A stretch of 64,000 nt of DNA from Rutidosis leptorrhynchoides (GCF_046630445.1 NC_092339.1:56405501-56469500); one strand, 5' to 3'. Numbered from the stretch's first letter, positions 11,212 through 24,126 are shown. Notes: a model not told the origin generated them from the sequence alone. Made by a program: numbers and translations.

Positions 11212-13063
11212 TTCCTTGTTTCTGCTTTAAACTCGTTAGGCTTATATATATCGATTTGTTTTACTTCTTCATCTACTTCCATCATCATACGAACATCAAC
11301 CATTGTTATTATTCTTTTTTTTTAGCTGTAACACCATCGTTTTATTATCACCAACACGATACTATCATCAATCGTCTTCATCATCTCGTTATCATAAACA
11401 TCATCTTGTAATCAACTATCAAAATACCATAATCATTTCATGCTTTATCTATCCTAGTCGCTGCATCATCATTCTTTATCATCATTAAGCATCGATCACC
11501 ATCATCATCCGACTTTCTTCTTCATCTTCAACGATTTCCACTGTTTATCGTCATCATCTTCATTCTTTAATGTGTAGCGTCTACAGGTGGGTGTTTGTTT
11601 CTCGGGCTACAATAGAGGAGAGAGAGAGATAAAGGAGATGATGGCCGTTAATGGTGACTCCGGTGAGGGTGGTTGAACAGAACAGAAACAAGAGTTATTG
11701 CAACAATAGTCGTGAGTTGCAGGTTAATGATTTATTGGTGGTGGTTTACGATTGGTGTACGTTGTTAGGTGAAGATGGTTTTTTTTTTTGTGGTTTCAAT
11801 GAAAACAGAAAATAAAAGTGGGTTTATGTTGGTTGTTGGTGGTGGTTGTGGACGGTTGTATAGTGGCGGGTGTGAAGGATGGTGAGATGTGGTGTGTAGG
11901 TGGCAGTGGCGAGAGGTGATCAAGGTCGATGGTTATAGCGAGTTCTATTAGAAGAGAGGGAGAGATAGAAAGAGGATGAGAGAGAGAGAGAGAGAGATAT
12001 GATTTCTTAGTAGTTCACGGTGGTGGATGATAACCGTGGAGGTCTTGCGGTTGTAATGGCCGCCGGTGGTGGAGGTGATGAGGTGGTCGCTTGGTGGTGA
12101 TGGTTGGTGATCGTTGAGATGGTTGGGAGGTTGTCACCAAGAAGAATACAAAAGAAAGGGGTGGTTTTCATATACATAGTTTTTATATAGATATATGCAG
12201 GCACATTCATGTATATATATAAGTCAAGTGTGTAGTCATTCACCAAAAAGGAAAACAGCTGTGTTACCTAAATAATTCTTACTTTTAAAAAAAATCATAT
12301 TTATTAATAAAGCAAAGTAATCTTGTGACAACAATAATTCTGAGATATTGGTTGCCGACAGTCTCAACCGGATATAATATCGTGTCCATTGCTAAACAGT
12401 TATTACATAAAAGTGTCCCTAAAAATCCCAAATTTTTAGATTAAATATATTTAATTATTTTACTCATTAACTGTTTGAAACCTGATAAAAAAGGTTCGAT
12501 AATTATTTATTTTCTGTTCCAATTTATATGTACGGAGTACTAATATTTAAACTTAAAAAGGCAAAAATGTTTTTAACAAATCTAACATCTTCGTAATCGA
12601 TTTACAGTTCAACTTTTATTTTAGTCCTTCATGAACATGTAATATATCTATATTAAAACTAACGAAACGTCAACCGAGTGTTAGTGACGTTTACTAATTA
12701 GGCCCGAAATCATTCATTTTTAATATACACATTCTATATATATATATATCAAATCCTAATTAACAAGTTTAAGTAAATACATATATTAATTATATTCTTT
12801 TAAACAACTAAATATAATATTATATATTTACAAGTAATATTTATATATATATTTCTTTATATATATTATTATATATATATTTAAATATATATGTAACTAT
12901 TTACAAATAGTTGTTCGTGAATCGTCGGGAATAGTCAATTAGTAAATGCATTCATGTAACTGTTCCAAAGTTTTCGAGACTCAACATTACAGACTTTGCT
13001 TATCGTGTCGGAAACATATAAATATTAAATTTAAATTTGGTCGGAAATTTCCGGGTCACTAGA

Positions 13064-13068
13064 GAATA
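13064..13068. repeat. target-site duplication GAATA (right) of S1
   Basis: Right-hand copy, partner of 9362-9366. Confidence 0.85.
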
Positions 13069-14026
13069 TCCTCATCATTCCGGGATCCTCCTTCGGACAT
13101 GATATAAATTTCGAAGTACTAAAGCATTCCGGTACTTTGGATGGGGCTTGTTAGGCCCGATAGATCTATCTTTAGGATTCGCGTCAATTAGGGTATCTGT
13201 TCCCTAATTCTTAGATTACCAGACTAAAAAGGGGCATATTCGGTTTAATAATTCAACCATAGAATGTAGTTTCGATTACTTGTGTCTATTTCGTAAAACA
13301 GTTATAAAAGTAACGCATGTATTCTCAGTCCCAAAAATATATATTGCAAAAGCATTTAAAAAGGGAGTAAATGAAACTCACCTAATGTATTTTGTAGTAA
13401 AAATACATAGAACGACATTGAAAAAGTATAGGGTTGGCCTCGGATTCAAGAACCTATATCATTTGTATATTTATTAATACATATAATCGTAATTGAATGA
13501 ATATATATATATTAGTTTATTGGTCACACCATTTTTACATTAATAACATATATTTTTAATTTGTATATACATTCAAAAAAATTAATATTTTTATAGTTAT
13601 ATATGTATATCTGCTTTGTGTTATATTATAAATACCTAAATTGTTATATATGAGTATTTCTAAAATAATTTGTAAATATTTACTTATAATCTTAACAACG
13701 TCGTTAAAACTTTTATTTTCATAGTTATAATTATTTTGAATAATAATACTTACATTAATCTAGTTAATATTAATAACAATGATAATAGTATTAATAATAA
13801 TAATAATCCCAATTGTAATTATAATACTTATACTAATGATAACGATAATGATAATACTCGCAATTTGATTACTAATAATGATATTCCTAAATATTAGGAG
13901 TAATAACGATTATCATTATCATAGTAATAATAACAATGATGTTCATAATAATATTAGTTAGTTAATGATAATAATACTCATAACATTAATATTAGTGATA
14001 ATAATAATTAACACAATACTAATAAC

Positions 14027-14031
<5 letters not shown>

Positions 14032-14081
<50 letters not shown>
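14032..14081. repeat. (AAT)n microsatellite in A1 5' LTR
   Basis: Shorter, purer counterpart of 2623-2709 in the sister LTR. Confidence 0.95.
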
Positions 14082-14085
<4 letters not shown>

Positions 14086-14146
14086 TTATAAAAGAAAATA
14101 ACAGAAAAGAGAACTACCTCTAAAAGCTCAAAAAGAATTAATAATC

Positions 14147-14208
14147 TGCCCAAGCCGGGACTCGAACCCGCGACCTCCCGTTCACATGACCACACTCTTA
14201 ACCATGGA
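14147..14208 (-). other. tRNA-like sequence in A1 5' LTR
   Basis: Almost identical to 2773-2834, with A-box-like TGGTTAAGAGTGTGG and B box GCGGGTTCGAGTCCC on the minus strand, next to an ATT microsatellite. Confidence 0.7.
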
Positions 14209-15203
14209 ACCGATCTGTTTTTCTGTAATTATGTCAACCCAGCTTATTTTTAACCTTCATTATTTAGTTTCTGTTTCTTCATCATCTCCAACACCTCATC
14301 GACTAAGACCAAATCAAATCATCCTTTAATATATCATGTAGTATCACAATAGAAACCACTAAACGTTGTGATATTAATTAATAGACACAAAAAAAAATGA
14401 ACTAAAAAGAATGAAAACAGTCGCGGTTTGCTCGAAAAAAAATTTGAAGAACTCAAAGCCCAATTTCAAATTTTAGTATGTTTTAGACAAAGTTTATAAC
14501 ACAAAATATGTTTCAAAACTCTCATAGAAACTTTCCACATTGTCAATTGAACTCGAATTATAGCAGGTAGCTCGAATTCGTTTTAAAAAAAATTTGTTTG
14601 ACTTTTGATACCGAAACTTTGACTCGTAAATTCGAGTTTGATTTGATGAATTGAAAGAAGAATTTTTACAGGAAGATCCTTTAGTATAATCTTAACAATA
14701 CTGCAATAATAGATTTTAGAATAAATTTCAAATACGATGTTTGGCATAAAATGTTGAAGAACAGAGGTAAACGTGCAGCAACTTCAAATTTTGTTTGATT
14801 GTTCTGTGTTCCCACTCAATTTGTAATAATAGATGGTTATACAGAGGTTAATAGGTGTTATTACAGCTAAATTGACTTTGTTTACATCTGTTTGTAATTG
14901 GACTCTGTCGACACAAAATATTCCCACTAGTACGAATAATATATAAAAAATATAAGGCTGAACTAGACTTATAACTGCTTGGTACGATCGACTATGATGT
15001 TCAATAATTCAAGAGATTTAAACAAACATAAATACAGTAATTGATTGAGTTGGTAATCTACTTTTGGAGTTGTTATGCCCACTCACGATTGTTATATATA
15101 ATTAATTATAATTATATTAATAATAATTAAATTTTCCAATAATATTAATAATTAAATTAATAATAATGATATTATTAATAATAAATAATAATACTGATTT
15201 CTT

Positions 15204-15205
<2 letters not shown>

Positions 15206-15272
<67 letters not shown>
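15206..15272. repeat. (AT)n microsatellite
   Basis: AT run in the A1 5' LTR, longer than its sister at 3837-3888. Confidence 0.95.
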
Positions 15273-15274
<2 letters not shown>

Positions 15275-16177
15275 TTGTATATTATTTATATAAAGGAACA
15301 TAATAATGTTAATTATAGATAAACATTAATATTTTAAATATTAATTTTATTAATAATTAAACTAGTAATAATAACAGAATTAATAATGATAATAATATCA
15401 ATAATACTAATGATAATAACTAATGATGATTATAAATGTAAATATAATAATGATCATATTATTAATGATTATAAAAATGATTATTTTTAATAAGTTTAAT
15501 ATTAATAATCAAAATAAGAATGATAATAATAATATTATTACAAATGTTAATAATAACACTACTTATAATAATATTAATATTATTAATAATACTAATAATA
15601 ATAATACAACAACTTATACATATCAAATTTCATATTATAATTTTAATAATACTAATATTAATAATAATGAATATACTAATAATATAACAACTATAATTAA
15701 ACTTGTAATTACATTTAATATATAAACATTATTATCTATTATGTATTATTATATGATAACATTTATTGAATATTTATTTACAATATAATAACTATTGATA
15801 GTAATCATATATACATATATATATATATATTGATAATAATATTATATAGATATATATATTTATTTATTTATTTATATTTATTCTTTTTAATAGTATCTTA
15901 TTTATTCTATTTATTAGTTTACATTTTAAATTCCAATTGATTAAAGGTATTTTATTAATTCAAAATATTATATATATATACATATGTTTATATATATATA
16001 ATTACATATTTGTTATACACAATTGTTCGTGAATCATCGAGCACGGTCAAAGGGTAATTGATTACATGAATATAGATTTCAAAACTTTCGAGACTCAACA
16101 TTACAGATTTTGCTTATCGTGTTGAAATCAAATAAAGATTAAGTTTAAATTTGGTCGAAAATTCCCGGGTCATCACA

Positions 16178-16182
16178 TGATT
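16178..16182. repeat. target-site duplication TGATT (right) of A1
   Basis: Right-hand copy, partner of 1128-1132. Confidence 0.9.
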
Positions 16183-16431
16183 GAGCTAGCTGTTTGCAAC
16201 TTTGTGATGATAGATTTGATGCTTGCATGGAGTCCACATCGCATATTATATTTTAGTTCATAAACATTTATTTTACATTTTAATAATAATATAAACATTT
16301 ATTACTGCTTCCGCTGTTTTATTAACAAAGGTTTTATTTAAAAAGTCTCATATAGAGTCGTTCTCGTTAATACAACTGTGTTATGATATGATTGGTCACA
16401 ATTACCCCTAGTCCATTTTATGGGTGTGACA
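16183..16431 (+). repeat. T-type LTR, right part (continuation of 1-1127)
   Basis: Colinear with the last 220 or so bases of the T1 LTRs (49394-49616): ATTTATTTTACATT-type spacer, CTCATATAGAGTCGTTCTCG, and a terminus GGGTGTGACA corresponding to GGGGTATGACA. No PBS follows at 16432, so this is either the 3' LTR of an element lying to the left or a solo LTR. Confidence 0.75.
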
Positions 16432-17454
16432 GTTCACACCTAAAGATATCCTGAAACGAATCTCATCTGAATGAGCAATCAGTCCTTTGAGCGATGAAGT
16501 GCTGGTGTGAATCGTAGGCCCCGTACGCCATCCCTGCCCTTCCTGCAGATCTCGACCCCAATAAGGGTTCATACCCATTCCTCCCATACCCTGTGTAACA
16601 TCCTCAGCCATGTACTGGCTCGCAGCCTGATCCCATGCATTAGTCTGAGCATCAGTGTATGTATCTCTGTGGGTGCTGACGCGGTTCTGGCCAAAAAAGC
16701 TGTTGACCAAATCCTCGGCCCCTGTGCTCTGTTCCCTTGGTGGAGATGGAATGACCGTGTGCTGAGTGTGATTCTGCTGAAGAGGAGATGGATGTTGTGG
16801 ATACTGATAGCTAGGCCCTGCACTTCTAGGGTCTCTATAGGTGAACATTAACAGATACTCATGAGGATACGGTGGGACATTAAGCTATCTGCATGCATAA
16901 AGCGTGAAATGATCCAGATTCTAAAAGATCGCTGCCTCATCGAACCACCTCTCATGCCCAGGTAAATCCCCCATGTGGTAATGATACGGCTCAAAGCGCG
17001 GCCGATCCTCCTGACCTACTGATGAGTGTCGGCGGGTGTTAGCAGGCCTACCCTGCATTGTGGGATCATCCTCATCCCTTGGCTCCTGCGAACCTCGCCG
17101 CCTCCTACCATCCCTCGTCGTTGAGTCAGGTCTAAATCCTCTAATTCTTACCCCAGGCACTATCCGATCTTCCGAGTCTGGGATTGTTGGATTAGCTGCA
17201 ACTATCAAATACTGATCCTCTACCCGAATGTACTGCCAGTGTAGCAATCTATACCCGATCTCTTCTGATTCAATTATCCTTTGATAACCTAACCCCTCAA
17301 CACTACCCAAAATATACATCCGACGAAGAAGTCTGGTGACAACGGCTCCCAAGACTGGTGCAACTGAACTCGGTGCGTTCCGTTCATTGGTGAATACCTG
17401 AGCTAGAAGAAATGAAACCTGCATGTTTTGGTTATGGATCATGGCGTGCATAAG
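16432..17454 (-). pseudogene. Retroelement-type ORF fragment, truncated at both ends
   Basis: One minus-strand frame runs through this interval, with two in-frame stops between codons near 16920 and 16870. It reads from a segment with HAMIHNQNMQVSFLLAQVF and GAVVTRLLRRMYILGS, through a strongly charged Arg/Asp region, to a Gln/Pro/His-rich tail. The frame is cut at 17455 by the A2 LTR; apparent coding beyond that is LTR sequence. At 16431 it is cut by the T-type LTR. The first part recalls the C-terminal region of Athila-type ORF1 proteins, but only weakly. GC content is clearly higher than in the flanking LTRs, which supports a coding origin. Another plant transposon protein is possible. Confidence 0.5.
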
Positions 17455-18331
17455 TGTCACGACCCGAAAAATTTTGACTAATTTTGAACCAAACTCTTGA
17501 TACGATTCATTATCTTTGACACGATAAGCAAAGTCTGTAAGGTTGAGTCTCAAAAAGTTTTAACTGTTTCCTATATTCAATTGACCTTCGGCTGTTCTCG
17601 ACGATTCACGAACAACTATTTGTAAATAGATACATATATATGTGTGTGTATATAAATGTGTATATAAATACTACTTGAAAATATATAAAATAATATTTGT
17701 TTAAAAATATATAATATATATTTATGTGATAAAACTTGTTATTTAAAACTGATTATATATAGAGAGAGAGTAAATGGAAAATGAATGATTACGAGCTTAA
17801 TTGGCAAATGTCGATAACACTCGGTTGATGTTTTGTTAGTTTTAATATAGATATTGTACGTATTCATGAAGGATTGAAATAAAAGTTGAACGGTAAATCG
17901 ATTACGAGGATTTTAGATTTGTTAAAAATATTTTTACCTTTTAAAGTTTAAATATTAGTACTCCGTACATATAAATTGGAACATAAAATAAATAATTATT
18001 GAACCTTTTTGATCAGGTTTCAAACAGGTAATGAGTAAAATAATTAAATATATTTAAATTAAAAATTTAGGATTTTTAGGAACACTTTTATACGCTAACT
18101 GTTTAGCAATGGACACGTTATAGCCATTCGGGATAAAATTGTCGGCACATTAATACAAATTAAACGGATGCTCTACTATGCCTTACTATTTGACACTGTT
18201 TTCCTTTTTCAATTAATCTCACACATGTTGATTATTATTATTAAAATATTGATTCTTATTATATTATTTTGATTATTTGCTCGGTGATTTAAGATTATAA
18301 TTGAAGTATAGTGGGGGACAACTAACTCTCT

Positions 18332-18354
18332 TTATATATATATATATATATATA

Positions 18355-18441
<87 letters not shown>
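18332..18441. repeat. (AT)n microsatellite
   Basis: AT run of about 110 bp with one CT interruption. The sister locus is 25454-25524. Confidence 0.95.
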
Positions 18442-18444
<3 letters not shown>

Positions 18445-19740
18445 TGACTACCACCAATTTTTTTTGAAACTTGTACTTCTATTCCTATTTCCCTGAAGAA
18501 CAAACCAAACATCTTATTTTATGCTTTTGATTTTCCATCTACGATCATCATCCATCACTGCTTTAATTTTGTTTGAAACAAGACATATTATAAAACCCAT
18601 TAGCAAATCACTTTTCTGTTTTGATCTTCAACCCATAAAACGTAACCCACCATGAACTACCACATCCTAACCGCCATCAAAAGACTCGACATCTTGTTGA
18701 TATTCATGATTGCTATTCGACCACCACAGCCCACACAATCCTATCGATTTCTTTTATGCTTCCATCGATGATCCACCATATAAGGACTGCTACAAAATTC
18801 ACTGTTTCTGTTTCCTATTTCGAATACAAAACAAACGACCACAAGAGCAAATTACTACCTTTAAAATACCGAGATAGTAACTACTATCTTCTTTCATTGC
18901 ATAAGCGTTATATTTCTGTTTTCTATCGAACCAACCACATCACCACCCTACCACAACCGTATGACCACTCCACTCATTCATCACCTCAACGACCACCACC
19001 ATCAATACCTTCACGACAACACCTATCATCACCACTAGTTATGCTACTGCACCTTCGTTCCTATTTCTGGTTCTGACTGACACCCAACACCTCCCTTTCA
19101 CCACCACTCACACTCAATTCTGCTGCTGCTATGAACTGCTGCTCTCCACCACCATAAACCACCTACAAACTCAGCTACTGCAGCTGCTATCTGCTTACCC
19201 TAGCAAAAAAAATCAACACAAACAATCACCACATATTTGATGTTACTGCTAATCTGTTTATGTTCAACTAGGACACCAATAAAAACCGCTGAATTTACTG
19301 CTGCTGCCCTATTCTAATTACACTACTCATGTGAAGAAAACAATAATAATAAAGATGGTAATAATGATAATGAATGATGAGGGTGAATGATGATCGTGAA
19401 GTATGAAGATGATGAGTCCGTAATATAGTGAGAGTATAATGATAATGAATCGAGTAAATAAAGATGATGTAGGAGATTAAAAAAAATTTTGATTGATTGA
19501 GCTGTGATATTTTTTTTTGAACTAAATGACCCGTGTTCCTTTTTCTTGATTGAGCCACGGTCTAAACTTTCTATTGGGCTAAGATTTATATTTCCAGTTG
19601 GGCTGAAGATCCAGTTTTGTTAACCCCCGAAGATTGCAGCAACAGATCGAATTACTTTTGGGGTTTAGATTTATGAATGGGTTGTAAATTTTGAGTTAAA
19701 ATAATTAAAACTCCTAATTAAATTAGAAAAACAATAAGCA

Positions 19741-19803
19741 GATCCATGGTCTAGAGTGTTGGGGTTAAGCGATAGGTCTCGGGTTCGAGCCTGGTCTTGA
19801 GCA
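19741..19803 (+). other. tRNA-like sequence in A2 first LTR
   Basis: A-box-like TGGTCTAGAGTGTTGG at 19747 and B box GGGTTCGAGCC at 19781 are 34 bp apart, a spacing typical of RNA polymerase III internal promoters. A short T run and a longer T7 run follow, then the ATT microsatellite. No cloverleaf is evident. Confidence 0.7.
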
Positions 19804-19854
19804 ATCTTTTTAGAAAAGCATTTTTTTAAAGGTATACACTTTAATTTTCATTTC

Positions 19855-20132
<278 letters not shown>

Positions 20133-20353
20133 TTATCAATATCATTAATATTAAAAATTACTATGGTTATGAGGATAAAGGTTTTAAATATATTGTATTA
20201 TTAAAAATTATCATTTTTATTAAAATTAGTATTTTTATTAAAAATTGTTATTATTATTATAATTATTAGTAGTATCGTTATTTTTACTATTATAAGCATG
20301 ATCATTTTTATTATTATTATTTTTATGTTATCATAACAAATAAACATCTCTAG

Positions 20354-20354
<1 letters not shown>

Positions 20355-20405
<51 letters not shown>
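20355..20405. repeat. (AT)n microsatellite
   Basis: AT run in the A2 first LTR; sister at 27343-27409. Confidence 0.95.
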
Positions 20406-20410
<5 letters not shown>

Positions 20411-21266
20411 GATATTAATATAATTAAGTATGAAAACATTTATACATTGTACTATATAATATATAAAATAGATATATTCAAATCAATAATTAACATAACT
20501 TAAAACTTTAGTTGTTCGATTATAAGTATAAGTGTTAATATATATATACTTAATATAGGTTCGTGAATCCAAGACCAATCCTACACTTGTTAAGTGTCAT
20601 CATACGTATTTTTACTACAAAATACAGTATGGTGAGTTTCATTTGCTCCCTTTTTAATTGCTTTTGCAATATATATTTTTGGGCTGAGAATACATGCGCT
20701 GCTTTTATAAATATTTACGAAATGGACACAAGTACTTAAAAATATATTCTACGTTGAGTTGTACCACTGGCATATTTCCCTGTAGCTTGGTAACTACTAT
20801 TTACATGGGTATTGTAAACGCGAATCCTGTTGATAGATCTATCGAGCTTGAAAACCCCAACCGGGCTGGACGACCAGTATTCAAAGGTTGCACAGTACTT
20901 CGTTTTCGTGACTACACTTGGTACGGTGTAGTGAGATTTCATAATAAAGGGAATATGCGACGTTAATTAAATGTTAAGTATGGTTACCAAGTGCTCAACA
21001 ACTTAGAATATTTTTATTAAAACGTTATGTATATGAAATCTTGTGGTCTATTATTATATTGAAATGATTGTTAGGATAAACCTATGAACTCACCAACCTT
21101 TTGGTTGACACTTTTAAGCATGTTTATTCTCAGGTACGAATTAAGTCTTCCGCGGTGCATCTGCTCATATTACATGGAGTCATTCATGGCATAATTAGGA
21201 CAACACCTCGCAATGGGACCAATGTTGATGACTTTGTCCAGGTGGATAAGGACGGGTCTTTACAGG

Positions 21267-21278
21267 TGGTATCAGAGC
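21267..21278 (+). promoter_or_regulatory. A2 primer-binding site, first copy
   Basis: TGGTATCAGAGC lies two bases after the LTR terminus TTTACA. It is of the initiator tRNA-Met type. Confidence 0.88.
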
Positions 21279-21648
21279 GTTAGTCCTAGTGAACCAGGTC
21301 TTGCATTAGTGTGTCTAACTGATAGTTGTTAAGATGCATTAGCGAGTCTGGACTTCGACCTTAGCCGCATATTATAAGTTTTGCTTATCATTTCTTGTCG
21401 GAAATTACTTTCTTATCATCCTTAAGTTTAGACACATCTTATTGCCACTATTGCATCGATAGTGTATAGACAAAATTTGTATCTTAGCGTATCTGTTACT
21501 GTAGACTTTGCCTGACAGTTTTCGTAGATTCCTCCGTAACTTATGGTATTTTAGTATTATATATGCATATGTAAATTATGTATTGTAGGGTACTAATCTA
21601 CATCCTATAATCTATTTCTTATCAAAATCCTTCATATGATCGTACGAG

Positions 21649-22144
21649 ATGAATCCCTCAACCAGTTCGAATTCCTCGGATTCCGACAGCTATTCCGATA
21701 TGGAGTTTCACCTAAGCTCCGAAATCAGTGTCACCAGAATGAATCAACCAATTCATCTGATGGGTTCATATCCTACTCAATCATTGGAGACAAAAAGAAG
21801 GTGATCCTTTCCATCAACCAAATTCACCTCTTGGCGGTGAACCTGAAGCACTTACCGGCGAACCTGTTTGAGATACTATTTTCTCACTCATTTCCCAAAT
21901 ATCTCGCCACGATTATATTCTATCTAAAATTCTAAACCTTATTCATCCGTTCGTTCCGACCGACAATCATCTTGGAGTAATGGAAGAAGTCAACGAGCTT
22001 CGCACTCGATTAATAAATTTGGAGAATATGGTGCAAAATTTACCAGCTTCAGCAACATCACCAGTACCAACAGTACCATCAGCAACAGCACCAGTATCAT
22101 CAACAATCCATGCCTCAACACCTCATTCTGTACCTCAAGCGTAA
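21649..22144 (+). pseudogene. Family A ORF1, A2 first copy, frameshifted
   Basis: ATG at 21649 opens a Ser/Asp-rich N terminus (NSSDSDSYSDMEF). A frameshift before the LLNHW segment moves the reading frame, and the rest reads on with EEG-like KEGDPF, LTGEP, DTIFSLIS, a GVMEEVNELR helical part and a Pro/Ser/Ala/Thr tail ending at 22144. One in-frame TGA at 21869-21871 replaces what is an Arg codon in A4. The segment is therefore dead in at least two places, and both lesions also occur in the second A2 copy. Confidence 0.6.
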
Positions 22145-22378
22145 TCATCATTCTAAATGATGATCCACATCATTTATCCCCGTTCGACATGGCGATTAAG
22201 TAATCTCTAAAGTTTTGAAGATTATCCATTCTAGTTCTAATGGTAAATCAAATGAGATTAATATTATGTTAACTCATTAAATCCATGATTACATCTGAAG
22301 AAAATATATATGTATATATGTTTTCATAAAGATTGTAATTAAAAATTCTTTTGTACAAACTGTTAATGGTGAAAATAT

Positions 22379-22401
22379 TTTAACGGGTAGGTAATACCCG
22401 A
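22379..22401 (+). promoter_or_regulatory. internal PPT-like tract, A2 first copy
   Basis: TTTAACGGGTAGGTA followed by ATACCCG. It duplicates the 3' priming tract at 24562-24578. Confidence 0.55.
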
Positions 22402-24087
22402 GGAATATTTAGATTTCATACTAATAAGTTACATTGTACATTCTTCGAATCTGATTTAACAGTCATTTACTATCCTACTTACATTCACCGATATACAAAT
22501 CCATTCACCACGGAATAACCATTTTCATCCAATTTCATATTTGAATTTTGATTTATCAGAATCCAACAAGTGGCATAATGAAGAAAACATTTGACAAAAT
22601 AAAATTTGTTAGAAACAAACAAAATAACTATGAGAAATTTTGTTAAGAAACCACGCTAACTGTTCCCAGCTAATTGTTCCTAGCTAACTGATTACATTTT
22701 ATTTATCGCAATTTAATTATCGCAATTTACATTCTCGCAATTTTATTTATCGTTATTTAATTTCTGTTATTTACTTTACGCACTTTATTTATCGTTATTT
22801 AATTTCTGTTATTTATTTTATGCACTTTAAATATCGGGACACGTATACAAGGTTTTGACATATCATACTGACGCATTTATATATATTATTTGGAATAACC
22901 ATAAACACTCTATATGTAGTAATGATCGAGTTCTCTATACAGGGTTGAGGTTGATTCTACAATAATATATATAATTTGAGTTGTGATCGAGTCGGAGACA
23001 TGTACACGGGTCACGATACGTATTAATTAATTCGAATATTATAAATTAAATTATATATGAATTATTGGACTATTAACTGTGGACTATCGATTGTGGACTA
23101 TCAAGATTGGACAGTTAAAAATGAATTAAAATATTGATTATAACATATGAAACTAAACAATTCTTCAAGTTTGCCACTTGATTTCATCTTAAACCTCATT
23201 TGAATCTCGACGATTCCAATCCATGTTCAAACCTTTCATAATTCTTAAAAACACCTCGATCGAGAGGATGAACTAGCCGTACATCATCTACGGAAGAAAA
23301 GATTGATGCATATAGTTATGCACCTGAAAAACTCTCGGAAACTGAGTAAACGTTTAACACGTAGCTGTGTTAATTCCTTTAGTGTTATTATTACCCAAAA
23401 TAATTTGGTAATCTCTTTCAAAGTAGCAAATTTTGTCACAGCTTCAGCAAGTCAGCTCTGACTTTTCATCCGAAACAACCTTATTATAACCTTGATATAT
23501 ATGCGTACTCTTTATTGTTACTGGGGAACCTTTTATATTCCACCATATTACCATCAGCGTTTAATCATCTAAAAACACAAGTCTCCTGAAACCACCTCGG
23601 TTTGATAACCGATGACCCATATCCATTAACTTTGAAAAGGCTGATGAAGCAGCATGTTGTAGATGGTCATAATGGCCAAAAGTTGATAATAAAGAAGGAA
23701 GTGTTTGGAACGCTCGATAGAAAATTTGGTACTGAAAATCGGATTGAGCACACCATGAAGGAAACAAAGAACAAATACAAGGATCAAACCCTATATTCAA
23801 AGAATCCAGGTAATTCTAAATCCGATGAAATCTTTAGATATTATCCTGCTCCGAATTCATGTTAAAATCTTGCGGAAAATTTTTCTTCATCAAACTTCGA
23901 ACTTAGAAATTCCAAAATATCATCATAAATATCTTCGATATTTCTGAGGATATTTTCAAAAATATTCTTGTCCGAAATTATCTACCTCTTGTATTTCTGT
24001 ATTCCATTATATTGGAAACTTCTGTAAAGTCTAAGTATAAATTATGAATGAATTGTGGAGAAGTGTTGGGAACTGAAGCATGAGTTA

Positions 24088-24126
24088 GTATAATATAATG
24101 CGCTTGGCCAACGTGATTATATTACA
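24088..24126 (+). other. conserved inverted repeat, A2 internal
   Basis: TATAATATAATG pairs imperfectly with GTGATTATATTA across a short loop. Counterparts occur in A1, A4 and T1. Confidence 0.55.

Larger units (their letters stand above)
9367..13063 (-). mobile_element. Solo LTR S1, nested in A1 5' LTR
   Basis: A 3,697-bp insertion with LTR-type ends and a GAATA duplication but no PBS, PPT or internal region, which is the signature of LTR-LTR recombination. On the minus strand it begins TCTAGTGACCC and ends GGGGTATGACA; the canonical TG start has become TC. It is homologous to S2 (32036-36931) along much of its length. It contains two tRNA-like units (10885-10945, 11150-11211), a long AAT microsatellite, a degenerate CATCAT-rich tract (about 11280-11570), GGT-rich sequence (about 11640-12110) and GA runs near 11980. 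The open frames at 11115-11411 and 12007-12246 reflect these tracts. Confidence 0.85.
1133..16177 (-). mobile_element. Element A1: non-autonomous LTR retrotransposon, family A, minus strand
   Basis: Read on the minus strand, the element has a 5' LTR (16177 to 8838), a PBS (8835-8824), an internal region (8837 to 4846), a PPT-like tract and a 3' LTR (4845 to 1133). It is flanked by the 5-bp duplication TGATT. Total span is 15,045 bp, of which 3,702 bp is the nested solo LTR S1 with its duplication. Termini read TGTGATGACCC...GGGTCTTCACA on the element strand. No gag, protease, RT, RNase H or integrase motif was found in any frame of the internal region; the only coding-like segment is ORF1. 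PBS and PPT resemble those of Tekay-type elements, so mobilisation in trans is inferred. It is inserted in an older T-type LTR. Confidence 0.88.
8838..16177 (-). repeat. A1 5' LTR, interrupted by solo LTR S1
   Basis: Two segments (16177-13069 and 9366-8838) form one LTR of about 3.64 kb once S1 and one GAATA copy are removed, matching the 3' LTR at 1133-4845. The block 13064-13490 continues exactly where 9361-9366 breaks off, as judged against the uninterrupted 3' LTR near 1668. It contains a tRNA-like unit (14147-14208) and AAT and AT microsatellites. No host gene is present. Confidence 0.85.

Noticed and set aside
16507..16851. Plus-strand open frame of 114 codons.
   Set aside because: It is a shadow of the minus-strand retroelement pseudogene at 16432-17454, which has the better composition and the longer continuous frame.
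19741..19803. Possible functional tRNA gene with consensus A and B boxes.
   Set aside because: No acceptor-stem pairing or cloverleaf could be drawn, and the unit recurs at the same site in sister LTRs, so it is a tRNA-derived relic.
22690..22830. Short direct repeats of ATCGCAATTTA and ATTTCTGTTATTTA, considered as a CRISPR array or satellite.
   Set aside because: There are only two or three imperfect units without regular spacers, they recur in every family A copy, and the DNA is eukaryotic.
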